Shown one piece after another: positions 36,532 to 46,153 of a stretch of 64,000 nucleotides of DNA; positions within the stretch are counted from its first letter, which is position 1, and each line of letters opens with the position of its first letter. This stretch comes from Scybalousia_A sp052170555 (GTDB taxonomy: Bacteria; Bacteroidota; Bacteroidia; Bacteroidales; P3). The translations under genes and the position numbers were made by a program. The notes below the pieces were generated by a model, which was given only the letters and a program-made list of their open reading frames with translations, had not been told where the DNA came from and did not search any database. The stretch is taken from NCBI GenBank assembly GCA_052170555.1, contig JBQNAI010000005.1:71983-135982 (forward strand), in the 5' to 3' direction.

Positions 36532-37290
36532 ATGACAGAGAGAACATTGCTTTTGGTAGGAGAACAAAGGATGCAAATGCTATCTAATGCTTGCGTAATG
36601 GTAGCAGGACTGGGAGGTGTAGGAGCTTATGCAGCTGAATCAATAGTTCGTGCCGGTATCAAACGAATTGTCATTTTTGACGGCGATATTGTTTCTAATA
36701 GTAATATTAATAGACAATTAATTGCTTTACATTCAACCATTGGAATGAGTAAAGCCCTACTTATGGAGCAACGGCTTAAAGATATAAACCCTGATTGCGA
36801 AGTTATTTCAATAAAAGAATACATCAAAGACGAACGAATGCCTCAATTATTGAACGATTATTCTCCTGATTGGGTAATTGATGCTATAGATACTTTATCT
36901 CCAAAAGTTTTTTTACTTGCACATTGTTACAAAAAAAGAATTAAGGTAGTTAGTTCTATGGGAAGTGGGGGAAAATTTGACCCTTCACTCGTCAAAATAA
37001 CAGATATAAGTCAAACTTTTCAATGTCCGCTTGCTCACCATATAAGAAAACTATTGCATAAACAAGGAATATATGAAGGAATAGTAGCTGTATTTTCTCC
37101 TGAACACGTTTCCAAAGACTGTACCATAGAAGAATTGTCTGAAAATAAGAGAACAATAGTTGGAACCATATCCTATATGCCATCAATCTTCGGTTTGATG
37201 GCAGCAAGCGTTGTAATAAGGGAATTGATGGGTATGAAGAGTTATAAAAGAATTAAGGATAATAAATATTATGAAAATAAAAAGGAATAA
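36532..37290 (+). CDS. tcdA: TcdA, tRNA threonylcarbamoyladenosine dehydratase
   Basis: ThiF/E1-like enzyme that cyclises t6A37 of tRNA to ct6A with ATP. 252 residues. The nucleotide-binding region is VMVAGLGGVGAYAAESIVRA and IFDGDIVSNSNINRQL; DAIDTLSPKVFLLAHC and SSMGSGGKFDPS are typical of the CsdL/TcdA group rather than of MoeB or ThiF. It overlaps or closely precedes the kinase-like gene downstream. Confidence 0.93.
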   Translation: MTERTLLLVGEQRMQMLSNACVMVAGLGGVGAYAAESIVRAGIKRIVIFDGDIVSNSNINRQLIALHSTIGMSKALLMEQRLKDINPDCEVISIKEYIKDERMPQLLNDYSPDWVIDAIDTLSPKVFLLAHCYKKRIKVVSSMGSGGKFDPSLVKITDISQTFQCPLAHHIRKLLHKQGIYEGIVAVFSPEHVSKDCTIEELSENKRTIVGTISYMPSIFGLMAASVVIRELMGMKSYKRIKDNKYYENKKE

Positions 37291-37336
37291 AAAAACTTTC
37301 CTTCACATTCACAACAACAAACACAACAACACTATT

Positions 37337-39016
37337 ATGAATACAATAATTAAAGAAATGATAGAAGTTTTTTGTACTAATAATCAGTCCAAATTTTTAG
37401 TCCCTAGTGGGACTGCTTTGATAGATATTATTGCTTATTCTGGTCTTCAACATCCGCAACACATACTTGGTGCTACAGTGAACAACAAAATACGAAATCT
37501 TAACTACAAAATTTACTCTCCAAAGACAATTAACTTTCTTGATATATTCAATGCTAACGGCAAACGCATATACTCTATGAGTCTAATGTTCCTTTATTAT
37601 AAAGCAATTAAAGATTTGTACCCGCAAGGCGATGTTCGTATCATGCACTCTATGAATGACGGATATTATACAGAACTTATTGGAATAGAAGAACAAACGG
37701 AAATAGTCGCAATGAAAGTAAAGGAACAAATGCTTCAACTTGTCAAAGATAATATCCCCTTTGAGCGAAAGATAATTCAAAGCGAACAAGCTATCGCTCT
37801 TTTCAGATCTATTGGCATGCAACAAAAGGCTAATCTTATCCAAAATAGTGGAGTACTTTATGCTAACATAGATATTTTGGGCGGGACAATAAATTCTTTT
37901 TTCTTTGAATTAGTACCTTCAACGGCTTACTTAAAAATTTTTGATGTTGTGCCGTTCGAAAATGGACTTATGTTGTTTATGCCTGACAATGATAAAGATT
38001 ATCAAGTTCCTGGAATACTAACTAAACAAGACAAATTGTTCAGTATCTTTTCAGAACATAAAAATTGGGTTGAAGTATTAGGAACACCTTATGTATCAGA
38101 TTTGAATGATATTATTAGAAGTAATCGTACCAATTCGCTTATTCAGGTCAGTGAAGCACTACATGAAAAAAAGTATTCACAAATTGCAGATAATATCTAC
38201 AAAAAGAAAGATACTGTTAGAATGGTTTTTTTAGCCGGACCATCATCTTCAGGCAAGACTACGTCTTGTCGCCGTCTTGCTACACAACTTGCGGTACTTG
38301 GTCTGAATTCCGTACAAATAAGCATGGATGATTATTTCAATGACAGGGAGCATACGCCAAAGGATGAGAAAGGAGAATATGATTTCGAATGTTTGGAGGC
38401 GGTAGACCTTGAATTTTTCAATTATCAAATGCAAGAACTCTTGAATGAGAAAGAGGTTAAGTTACCTAAATTTGATTTTCTCAACGGTAAAAGGTCGTTC
38501 TCAGAAAATAAAATTAGACTAAAAGAAAATTCTATCTTAATCGTAGAAGGCATCCATGCACTTAATCCTCACCTTTCTAAAAATATTGCTCGCAAACATA
38601 AATACTTTGTTTTTGTCTCTGCACTTACGCAAATTGCATTAGACAAATACAATCTTATTTCCACATCTGACAACAGATTAATTCGTAGAATAGTCAGGGA
38701 TAATAATTATAGAGGTGCTTCAGCAGAGGATACATTGTTACGATGGGCAAGCGTTCGTTCTGGAGAGGAGAAACATATATTTCCTTATCAAGAAAATGCC
38801 GACAGTATTTTCAACTCATCGTTATTATATGAGATAGGACTTCTAAAAAATCATTGCGAACCACTTTTAATGCAAGTCCCACAAAGTTCTATTGCCTACA
38901 CAGACGCCCTAAGATTACTAAAATTTTTGAATAATTTTATTTCCATCAACTCAGATTTCATTCCACCGACCTCTATTATGAGAGAATTTTTAGGTGGCAG
39001 CAGTTTCAAATACTAA
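37337..39016 (+). CDS. Nucleoside (uridine) kinase-like protein with TGS/ThrRS-like N-terminus
   Basis: 559 residues from 37337. The N-terminal third resembles the TGS and editing-like part of threonyl-tRNA synthetase (FLVPSGTALIDIIAYSG, LGATVNNKIRNLNY). The C-terminal half is a P-loop uridine kinase/phosphoribulokinase domain: FLAGPSSSGKTTSCRRLATQL (near residue 295), VQISMDDYFNDRE and LIVEGIHALNP. Proteins of this build are annotated nucleoside kinase in Bacteroidetes; the substrate is unproven. A longer start at 37271 would overlap tcdA by 20 bases; I prefer the ATG at 37337, which fits the usual N-terminus. Confidence 0.85.
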   Translation: MNTIIKEMIEVFCTNNQSKFLVPSGTALIDIIAYSGLQHPQHILGATVNNKIRNLNYKIYSPKTINFLDIFNANGKRIYSMSLMFLYYKAIKDLYPQGDVRIMHSMNDGYYTELIGIEEQTEIVAMKVKEQMLQLVKDNIPFERKIIQSEQAIALFRSIGMQQKANLIQNSGVLYANIDILGGTINSFFFELVPSTAYLKIFDVVPFENGLMLFMPDNDKDYQVPGILTKQDKLFSIFSEHKNWVEVLGTPYVSDLNDIIRSNRTNSLIQVSEALHEKKYSQIADNIYKKKDTVRMVFLAGPSSSGKTTSCRRLATQLAVLGLNSVQISMDDYFNDREHTPKDEKGEYDFECLEAVDLEFFNYQMQELLNEKEVKLPKFDFLNGKRSFSENKIRLKENSILIVEGIHALNPHLSKNIARKHKYFVFVSALTQIALDKYNLISTSDNRLIRRIVRDNNYRGASAEDTLLRWASVRSGEEKHIFPYQENADSIFNSSLLYEIGLLKNHCEPLLMQVPQSSIAYTDALRLLKFLNNFISINSDFIPPTSIMREFLGGSSFKY

Positions 39017-39100
39017 CTCTTCTAATAAAATAGTAAAATACTTATTTGTCTAATATACAGTTAGTTTTAGTATTAAACAATCAAAAAAACGGCGAAAAAT

Positions 39101-39131
39101 TTTGTCATATTTCAAAAATGAAGTAATTTAG
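39101..39131 (+). promoter_or_regulatory. Probable promoter of the tonB gene
   Basis: TTTG at 39101-39104, a 19-base spacer and TAATTTAG at 39124-39131 (one mismatch to TAnnTTTG), 46 bases before the ATG. Confidence 0.5.
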
Positions 39132-39177
39132 CGATCGGAAAATGTGGTGAATATTAACGTTAAAAACAAATAAAGAA

Positions 39178-39870
39178 ATGGAAGCTAAGAAATCAGAAAG
39201 AGCTAATCTTGAAAACAAAAGAGGATTATTTCTTGAAATAGGATTCGTTGTAGCATTAGCTCTCGTTTTGTTTGCTTTTGAATTCAAAAGCTATGACAAA
39301 GTAGAAGAGGCTGCTGTAGTTACAGAGGCAGCAATGGAAGTTGAGGAAATGGTTATCCAAACTCAACAGGAGCAACCCGAGACTCCTAAACAAGAGGTAG
39401 AGCTTTCTACTACGGAATTTGAAATAGTTGCTGATAATGTTGAGATCAAAGATGAATTCAACCTTGATGCCTTGACTAGCAATGTGAACGGGGATGTATT
39501 TATCCCGACTGTTGAAATTAAAAACGATGTTGTGGAAGTTGAAGCAGAGGAGGTAATCTTTACAGTGGTGGAAAGTTCTGCCATATTCCCTGGTGGTTCC
39601 GCTGAGTTGAATAAATACTTGGCAAGAAATATCAAGTATCCTCAGCAAGCAAGAGAAACAGGAACGCAAGGTAAAGTATATCTAACTTTTGTCGTAGAAA
39701 AAGATGGTTCTATTACAGATATAAAGATTCTCCGTGATATAGGCTCAGGCTGTGGAGAAGAGGCGATTCGTGTTGTTAAGATGATGCCGAAATGGACTCC
39801 AGCAAAACAAAGAGGAAAGACTGTTAGACAGCAGTTTAATCTACCAGTAAACTTTACTTTACAGGGCTAA
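39178..39870 (+). CDS. tonB: Energy transducer TonB
   Basis: 230 residues. A short cytoplasmic N-terminus and one membrane helix (IGFVVALALVLFAFEF) are followed by an acidic, proline-poor periplasmic linker rich in Glu and Val. The TonB C-terminal domain (about 145-230) has FPGGSAELNKYLARNIKYPQ, GTQGKVYLTFVVEKDGSI and PVNFTLQG. It transmits proton-motive force from ExbBD to outer-membrane receptors such as the one at 24.1 kb. No exbB or exbD lies adjacent. The gene stands alone between its promoter and a terminator. Confidence 0.93.
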   Translation: MEAKKSERANLENKRGLFLEIGFVVALALVLFAFEFKSYDKVEEAAVVTEAAMEVEEMVIQTQQEQPETPKQEVELSTTEFEIVADNVEIKDEFNLDALTSNVNGDVFIPTVEIKNDVVEVEAEEVIFTVVESSAIFPGGSAELNKYLARNIKYPQQARETGTQGKVYLTFVVEKDGSITDIKILRDIGSGCGEEAIRVVKMMPKWTPAKQRGKTVRQQFNLPVNFTLQG

Positions 39871-39908
39871 AGAGAATAAAATTATTGTTTTGCGATTTGA
39901 AATCAAAG

Positions 39909-39941
39909 AGGTGAAATAGCAAAATGTTGTTTCACCTTTTT
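39909..39941 (+). terminator. Intrinsic terminator of tonB
   Basis: AGGTGAAA at 39909-39916 pairs with TTTCACCT at 39930-39937, followed by TTTT. It lies 39 bases past the stop codon. Confidence 0.8.
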
Positions 39942-40000
39942 GGTTGGTGTTTTTTATGATATAATTTCTAATAATAATTCATTAATACCGCAATTTGCAA

Positions 40001-40061
40001 AATTAAAGTGAGACTTTAATAACCTAATATGGGACTTCAGTAAATTAAAGTGAGACTTTAA
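40001..40061. repeat. Dispersed repeat A, direct copies
   Basis: AATTAAAGTGAGACTTTAA occurs identically at 40001-40019 and 40043-40061, with a diverged unit (ATATGGGACTTCAG) between them. Each 19-mer is itself nearly palindromic around GAG. It lies between the tonB terminator and the ABC-F gene. Confidence 0.85.
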
Positions 40062-40140
40062 CAATTCGGTTTTCGTAGTCAGTAAATTGTTATGAATTAT
40101 TGATTGTGGAAATGATTATTTTACTTGATTTAATTAAGAT

Positions 40141-42051
40141 ATGATAACGATAAACAATCTTTCTATACATTTCAATGGAGAGAATCTATTTGATAATGTA
40201 AGTTTTACCATAGGTGATAAAGAACGTATTGGTTTAGTAGGGAAAAACGGTGCTGGCAAATCCACACTCTTGAAAATTTTATGTGGTTTGCAACAAGCAG
40301 ATAGTGGATCTATAGTAAAAAGTAAGCACCAATCAGTAGGATATTTACCACAAGAGATGATACCTCGTTCAGCTATCAGTGTTTTGCAAGAAACAATGAT
40401 GGCTTTTAAAGAAATTAAGACATTACAATCACGTTTGGAAACAATCAATAATGAACTTATTACCCGTAATGATTATAACAGCAATGAATATGGACAACTG
40501 TTATCATTGCAACAAGATATTAATGAAAAACTTATAACAATAGATATTAATAATGCAGAACCTCAAGCTCAAAAAGTCCTGCTTGGACTTGGATTTAATC
40601 GCAATGATTTCTTTCGAAATATGACAGAATTCTCTTCTGGTTGGCAAATGAGGGTAGAACTTGCAAAAATATTATTGCAAAAACCAAATCTGATACTTTT
40701 AGATGAACCAACAAACCATTTGGATATAGAATCCATTACTTGGCTTGAAGGATTTTTACAACAATATTACGGGGCAATTATATTAGTTTCACACGACAGA
40801 TGTTTTTTAGACAATATCACTAAGCGAACTATTGAGATCACGGCTGGAAAAATCTATGATTACAAGACCAATTACTCAGATTATTGTATTTTGCATGAAC
40901 AAAGAATGCAATCCCAACAATCTCAAATAATTAATCAACAAAGACAAATAGTAGAGGTAGAAAAATTCATAGAAAAATTCAGATACAAAGCTTCTAAGGC
41001 AAAACAAGTGCAAAGCAAAATTAAAATGTTAGATAAAATGGAAAAGATAGAAATGGATGAGGTGGATTCTTCTTCCATTCATTTTTTGTTTCCGCCGGCT
41101 CCTCACTCTGGAAAAATTGTTTTAGAAATAAAAGATTTGACGAAATCCTATAATGACAAAAATGTATTGAAAAATATTAATCTTATATTGCAAAAAGGAG
41201 AGAAAATTGCATTCATCGGAAGAAATGGAGAAGGTAAATCAACTCTTTCAAAAATCATAGTAGGAGAAATAAACGACTATTCGGGTATATGTCATTTAGG
41301 ACATGATGTAAAAATAGGATATTTCGCACAAAACCAAGCAGCATTACTTGATGGGAATAAAACAGTGTTTGAAACAATTGACGAAATAGCGACCGGAGAT
41401 GCTAGATCTAAGATACGAAATATATTAGGTAATTTCCTATTTGATGATAATGATATAGAAAAAAAAGTTAGAATTTTATCAGGCGGAGAAAAAACGAGAC
41501 TAGCTTTAGCTAAGTTACTGCTAAGTTCCGTAAATCTTTTGGTATTGGACGAGCCAACCAATCACCTTGACTTAATTAGTAAAGACATTCTAAAAAATGC
41601 ACTTATTAAATATAATGGAGCTTTTATTGTTGTATCGCATGACCGCGATTTTTTGGAAGGTCTAACAACTACATTGTACGAATTTAAAAATCATAATATA
41701 AAAGAATACCATGATGATATATATACTTATTTGGAAAAGAAAAAAATACAATCTCTTGATGAATTGAACTACAAACAAAGGACGATAAAGGAAAACGAAA
41801 AACAAATTAGTCAAAGCAAATTGAATTTTCAAATTAACAAGGAAAAAGGAAAAGAAATAAAGAAAAAACGTAACAAGCTTAAAAGTATAGAAGAACAAAT
41901 AGAAAATACAGAAAACGATATTACAGCTATGGAACAACAACTTAATAATTCACCTGATGCTCAATTTTTCATTAATTATCAACATAAGAAAGAGATTTTG
42001 AACCATTTGATGCAAGAATGGGAAATTTTATGTACCGAAATAGATAACTAA
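40141..42051 (+). CDS. ABC-F family ATPase
   Basis: 636-residue soluble protein with two ABC domains and no membrane segment, acting on the ribosome. First domain: GLVGKNGAGKS, SSGWQMRVELAK, LLLDEPTNHLD. The linker is KFIEKFRYKASKAKQVQSK. Second domain: AFIGRNGEGKS, LSGGEKTRLALAKLLL, LVLDEPTNHLD. A C-terminal coiled coil (KQISQSKLNFQINKEKGKE) resembles the Uup type. ABC-F members relieve ribosome stalling or give antibiotic resistance; housekeeping is more likely here because of the Uup-like tail. It appears monocistronic. Confidence 0.93.
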   Translation: MITINNLSIHFNGENLFDNVSFTIGDKERIGLVGKNGAGKSTLLKILCGLQQADSGSIVKSKHQSVGYLPQEMIPRSAISVLQETMMAFKEIKTLQSRLETINNELITRNDYNSNEYGQLLSLQQDINEKLITIDINNAEPQAQKVLLGLGFNRNDFFRNMTEFSSGWQMRVELAKILLQKPNLILLDEPTNHLDIESITWLEGFLQQYYGAIILVSHDRCFLDNITKRTIEITAGKIYDYKTNYSDYCILHEQRMQSQQSQIINQQRQIVEVEKFIEKFRYKASKAKQVQSKIKMLDKMEKIEMDEVDSSSIHFLFPPAPHSGKIVLEIKDLTKSYNDKNVLKNINLILQKGEKIAFIGRNGEGKSTLSKIIVGEINDYSGICHLGHDVKIGYFAQNQAALLDGNKTVFETIDEIATGDARSKIRNILGNFLFDDNDIEKKVRILSGGEKTRLALAKLLLSSVNLLVLDEPTNHLDLISKDILKNALIKYNGAFIVVSHDRDFLEGLTTTLYEFKNHNIKEYHDDIYTYLEKKKIQSLDELNYKQRTIKENEKQISQSKLNFQINKEKGKEIKKKRNKLKSIEEQIENTENDITAMEQQLNNSPDAQFFINYQHKKEILNHLMQEWEILCTEIDN

Positions 42052-42085
42052 ACGAATATTTCATGTGATGATGTCTCATTAAAAA

Positions 42086-42103
42086 AATTAAAGTGAGACT
42101 TTA
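42086..42103. repeat. Dispersed repeat A, single unit
   Basis: AATTAAAGTGAGACTTTA, identical to the first 18 bases of both copies near 40.0 kb. It lies 35 bases after the ABC-F stop. Confidence 0.8.
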
Positions 42104-42281
42104 TTTCAATGAATAACTATTTTGTCTTTATTATTAAGAGTTGGGACTATTCTGTATAAATAATTTGATTAGAGGTTTTTCCTCATTGGTAGCTATTTTA
42201 TTGATAAAATTCCTAATAAATGTATCTTTTTCTTATTTCTTGCGTAGAACAATGGAAGTTAGACTAAAATCCGCAAGAATA

Positions 42282-43265
42282 ATGATAATATCTATATTCA
42301 AGAAAAATTATTTTATGCAGTTGATATTATTAATCCTACTGCCTTTGTTACTTTGGATACCTGCATTCATTACTCCCACAGAATTAATTTCTCTCGGCAA
42401 TTTGGATATGCCATTGTACTGCTCTTTAACACAAATATTCACCACAAAAAGTATCGTTAATACCATAGTTGCTTTTTTATTGATAATGACACAGGCCATG
42501 CTTGTCAATTATATTTTCACATATTATGAACTTACAAAGAAAAATTCTTACTTCCCAGCTTTCATTTTCATGTTACTTTTTAGTTGTGATTACAGGATAA
42601 TGACACTAAGTAGTATTCTGTTCGCAAATGGCTTTATGATATTGGCTATTTTATCTTTTTTACAGTGTTATAACAAAAACGAAGGACTGGATCAAGTATT
42701 TCTAACTGCACTTTTAGTAGCATTATCTTCATTGTTCTTCGCTCCATATGTGTTGTTTATGCTCTGGATTTGGATAGGATTATTTAATTTTAAGATCTAC
42801 AATTGGAGACCTCTGATGGTAAGTTTATTAGGTTTGATAGCACCGTATGTAGTATTGATGGTAATATATTATTTAAATAATCAAATCCATATGATTATAA
42901 ATTTCTTTTCAATTCATTTCGCTTTGTTACCAAAATGGTCATTTATGAATCAACCAATACAAATAGTATATGTTTCTTACTTAATTGTGCTCATTTTACC
43001 AGCATTTTTCTATACACTAAGTTACAAAAATGAGCAAAAACTCTCGGTAAGGAAACGTGCTTCAACCATAATAGTACTGTTCTCTTTCTGCTTATTGCCT
43101 TTTTTATATGTTATGACAACACCAACAATGAGTTTAATATTTATTCCTGCATTGACGTTCATGCTTACAGTGTTTTTATTCTCCATTAAACGACATCTGT
43201 ATTCGGATATATTCATTTTTATTCTGTTAGTCCTAACAATAACTAAGATATATACCAATTATTAA
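42282..43265 (+). CDS. Polytopic membrane protein, DUF6427-like
   Basis: 327 residues from 42282 with roughly nine or ten hydrophobic helices (for example LILLILLPLLLWIPAFI, ILFANGFMILAILSFL, FAPYVLFMLWIWIGLFNF). The N-terminus MIISIFKKNYFMQLIL and the interior LFxxR-W block fit the Bacteroidetes DUF6427 family; I am moderately sure. Longer starts exist at 42252 and 42141, but the family begins at this point. It lies 23 bases before the M13 peptidase gene; no function is known. Confidence 0.65.
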   Translation: MIISIFKKNYFMQLILLILLPLLLWIPAFITPTELISLGNLDMPLYCSLTQIFTTKSIVNTIVAFLLIMTQAMLVNYIFTYYELTKKNSYFPAFIFMLLFSCDYRIMTLSSILFANGFMILAILSFLQCYNKNEGLDQVFLTALLVALSSLFFAPYVLFMLWIWIGLFNFKIYNWRPLMVSLLGLIAPYVVLMVIYYLNNQIHMIINFFSIHFALLPKWSFMNQPIQIVYVSYLIVLILPAFFYTLSYKNEQKLSVRKRASTIIVLFSFCLLPFLYVMTTPTMSLIFIPALTFMLTVFLFSIKRHLYSDIFIFILLVLTITKIYTNY

Positions 43266-43288
43266 TAATAAAAATAGTAAATAATACA

Positions 43289-45328
43289 ATGAAAATTACA
43301 AAAATTGCACCTGTATTGTTCTTCGCTTCCATGACAATTGGAGTTGCAGCTCAAGGACAGTTGAAATCAGGTATTGAACTGAAGAATTTGGATAAAAGCG
43401 TAAAACCAACAGATGATTTTTATCAATATGCTTGTGGTGGATGGATGGCTAATAATCCACTTCCTGCAGCCTATTCTCGCTTTGGTTCATTTGATCAACT
43501 TGCTAAGGACAATAGCGAACGTATCAACAATATTCTTAAGGATCTTATGAATAAGTCGTATGATAAAGGCACAACTGAGAGAAAACTTTCCGATTTATAT
43601 AAACTCTCTATGGATTCTACTCGCCGTAATAAAGAAGGAATCAAACCTGTTATGCCTATTATTAATGCTATTGAGATATGTAAAACTAATACAGAGTTGT
43701 TTAAATGGGAATTAGAGCAAGCAGATTGGGGAAATCAGGAATTTCTGTATATGGGTTTCAACGCTGATGAAAAAGATTCCAAAAACAATATACTTAACAT
43801 CTATCAAAGCGGAATAACCTTAGGGCAAAAGGAATACTATTTGGATAATGATGCTCATACGACAGCCATACGTGATGCTTACAAGAAACATATAATCCGT
43901 ATGTTCAAACTTTTCGGTTTCAAAGACAAAGTTGCAAAAAAGAAAATGGAGTACGTGATGAAAGTGGAGACGGCTTTAGCAAACGTTTCTTTATCTCAAA
44001 CAGAACTAAGAGACGTTGAAGCTAATTATAACAAGATGTCTTTGGATGAATTTGAAAAAAATTATCCCAACATTCAACTGACAAAACGTATGAATGCACA
44101 GGGTGTAAATAGTAAATACTTTCAAACCTTAATTGTCGGACAACCGTCTTTCGTTAAGGGTGCTGACAAAATTATTGCAACATTAAAGCCAGAGGAATAT
44201 AAGGCATACTTGCAGTGGGATATGATTAACTCTTCCGCTTCATTACTTTCCGATGAAATAGCAGAAGCTAACTTCGATTTTTTCGGCAAAACACTTAGTG
44301 GTAGCAAAGAAATGCAACCTCGTTGGCGACGCTGTACCTCGCAAGTTGAAAGACAAATGGGAGAAGTTCTTGGAAAGATGTATGCAGAGAAATATTTCCC
44401 AGAGTCATCTAAAAAACGCATGGAGAAATTGGTTAAGAATCTCCAAATTGCGTTAGCTGAAAGAATAAAAGCTCAGGATTGGATGACTCCCGAGACAAAG
44501 ATAGCAGCTTTAGAGAAACTTATGACTTTCTATGTTAAGATTGGTTATCCTGATACTTGGACCGATATGAGTAAGTTAACTATAGATCCGGACAAGACTT
44601 ATTATGAGAATATGTTGGAGTGTCATCGATTTTGGACCAAGCATAATTTGGAAGAGAAAGTAGGCAAACCAGTAGATATTGAGAAATGGCAAATGTATCC
44701 GCAGACAGTTAATGCATATTACAATCCAACAACTAATGAGATTTGCTTCCCTGCCGGTATTCTTCAGTATCCTTTCTTTGACCCTCAGGCTGATGATGCA
44801 TTTAATTACGGAGCAATAGGTGTTGTTATTGGACATGAGATGACTCACGGCTTCGATGATCAGGGGGCACATTATGATAAAGATGGTAATATGTCTGATT
44901 GGTGGGTCAAATCAGACGTTGATAATTTCAACATCAAAGGTCAGCAATACGCAGACTTCTTCTCTAAGATTAAAATCCTACCCGATTTGAATGCTAACGG
45001 ACAGTTAACGCTTGGGGAGAATCTTGCTGACCACGGAGGCTTACAAGTAGCATGGTATGCTTATAAAAATGCTACAAAAACTCACAGCTTACCTACGATA
45101 GACGGCTTGACAGCAGACCAGCGTTTTTTCTTGGCTTATGCAGGAGTATGGGCATCTAATATAACAGAGCAAGCAATTCGTTCTCAAACCAAATCTGACC
45201 CACATTCTTTGGGGAGATGGCGAGTAAATGGAGCATTGCCTCACATAGACATGTGGTATGAAGCGTTTAATGTGAAGCCGGGCGATAAAATGTACATCGC
45301 ACCAGCAGAACGTCTAAAATTATGGTAA
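43289..45328 (+). CDS. pepO: M13 family zinc metallopeptidase (PepO-like)
   Basis: Neprilysin-like endopeptidase that cleaves oligopeptides in the periplasm or at the surface. 679 residues. The signal peptide ends near GVAAQ. DDFYQYACGGWMANNPLP is the usual N-terminal signature. GHEMTHGFDDQG (about 514-525) holds the zinc ligands and catalytic glutamate, and ENLADHGGL (about 577) holds the third ligand. FAYAG-type sequence FLAYAGVWA and RVNGALPHIDMWYEAF complete the C-terminus. It fits a peptide-using lifestyle with DPP-IV. Confidence 0.95.
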   Translation: MKITKIAPVLFFASMTIGVAAQGQLKSGIELKNLDKSVKPTDDFYQYACGGWMANNPLPAAYSRFGSFDQLAKDNSERINNILKDLMNKSYDKGTTERKLSDLYKLSMDSTRRNKEGIKPVMPIINAIEICKTNTELFKWELEQADWGNQEFLYMGFNADEKDSKNNILNIYQSGITLGQKEYYLDNDAHTTAIRDAYKKHIIRMFKLFGFKDKVAKKKMEYVMKVETALANVSLSQTELRDVEANYNKMSLDEFEKNYPNIQLTKRMNAQGVNSKYFQTLIVGQPSFVKGADKIIATLKPEEYKAYLQWDMINSSASLLSDEIAEANFDFFGKTLSGSKEMQPRWRRCTSQVERQMGEVLGKMYAEKYFPESSKKRMEKLVKNLQIALAERIKAQDWMTPETKIAALEKLMTFYVKIGYPDTWTDMSKLTIDPDKTYYENMLECHRFWTKHNLEEKVGKPVDIEKWQMYPQTVNAYYNPTTNEICFPAGILQYPFFDPQADDAFNYGAIGVVIGHEMTHGFDDQGAHYDKDGNMSDWWVKSDVDNFNIKGQQYADFFSKIKILPDLNANGQLTLGENLADHGGLQVAWYAYKNATKTHSLPTIDGLTADQRFFLAYAGVWASNITEQAIRSQTKSDPHSLGRWRVNGALPHIDMWYEAFNVKPGDKMYIAPAERLKLW

Positions 45329-45423
45329 TATTATATAATTGTGGTCAATCTGTTCAATAAAAAAATTACTTTTATCAACATGATACATATATAGATTCTC
45401 GTGAGAAGTTTAAATACTCAAAA

Positions 45424-45453
45424 AAAGGATTCCTTTGGATTAGGAATCCTTTT
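45424..45453. terminator. Bidirectional terminator between pepO and ung
   Basis: AAAGGATTCCT (45424-45434) pairs with AGGAATCCTTT (45442-45452), loop of 7. An A-run precedes and a T-run follows the stem, so it serves both the plus-strand pepO and the minus-strand ung. Confidence 0.8.
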
Positions 45454-45487
45454 CTATAACACAGGTAGTCAATACTAATTTGTTTAT

Positions 45488-46150
45488 TCACCAAGCTATT
45501 GGAGTGATTGCATGTTGCAACAAATAGCTATTGCACAGAGAAAAGTGATGATTACCAAAGAAGCCTCTATGGGCACTCAATGGGGAGGGATGAGGCGAAG
45601 TTAATATCAAATGAGTTTGCGTGTTTATTAATAACGATTTTTTTATTGCATAACTTCCCCATAGCAAAAATACAAGATGTTTCTTTTTTGCATTCAGTAA
45701 TTTTATTACACTGTCGGTAAACTCTTCCCAACCTTTACCTTGATGAGATGCAGCCTTATGTGCTTCTACTGTTAAGGTTGCATTCAACAACAATACGCCT
45801 TGCGAAGCCCATCTTGTCAAATCTCCTGAATAATTCATTTTAATTTGCAAATCTGATTCTATCTCTTTATAAATATTTTGTAACGAAGGAGGTATTGGCA
45901 TTCCGTCGGGAACCGAGAAACATAACCCATGTGCTTGTCCTTCTTCGTGGTATGGATCCTGTCCAATGATAACAACCTTTACATTAGCAAATCCACAAAG
46001 ATTAAAAGCATTAAAAATATTCTTTGCTTTCGGATAAATCTTTTTAGTTGCATATTCTTCTTTGACAAATTTAACAAGATTTGCAAAATATGGTTTATCA
46101 AACTCTGTCTGCAATACCTCACGCCATGATTCTTCTATTTTAACTTGCAT
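45488..46150 (-). CDS. ung: Ung, uracil-DNA glycosylase
   Basis: Family 1 uracil-DNA glycosylase starting base excision repair of deaminated cytosine. 220 residues: VVIIGQDPYHEEGQAHGLCF with catalytic Asp 65 and the Tyr at 67, LLLNATLTVEAHKAASHQGK, FLLWGSYA, and HPSPLSAHRGFFG (187-199) with catalytic His. Full length. It starts 3 bases after the hydrogenase-like gene on the same strand, so the two are co-transcribed. Confidence 0.97.
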   Translation of the reverse strand: MQVKIEESWREVLQTEFDKPYFANLVKFVKEEYATKKIYPKAKNIFNAFNLCGFANVKVVIIGQDPYHEEGQAHGLCFSVPDGMPIPPSLQNIYKEIESDLQIKMNYSGDLTRWASQGVLLLNATLTVEAHKAASHQGKGWEEFTDSVIKLLNAKKKHLVFLLWGSYAIKKSLLINTQTHLILTSPHPSPLSAHRGFFGNHHFSLCNSYLLQHAITPIAW

Positions 46151-46153
46151 AAT

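Noticed and set aside
40141..42051. Antibiotic-resistance ABC-F protein
   Set aside because: Uup-like C-terminal coiled coil and lack of a resistance context make a housekeeping role more likely.
42141..42281. Longer N-terminus of the DUF6427-like membrane protein
   Set aside because: Family members start at the MIISIFKKN segment; the extra 47 residues would add an unexpected helix and lack a start signal.
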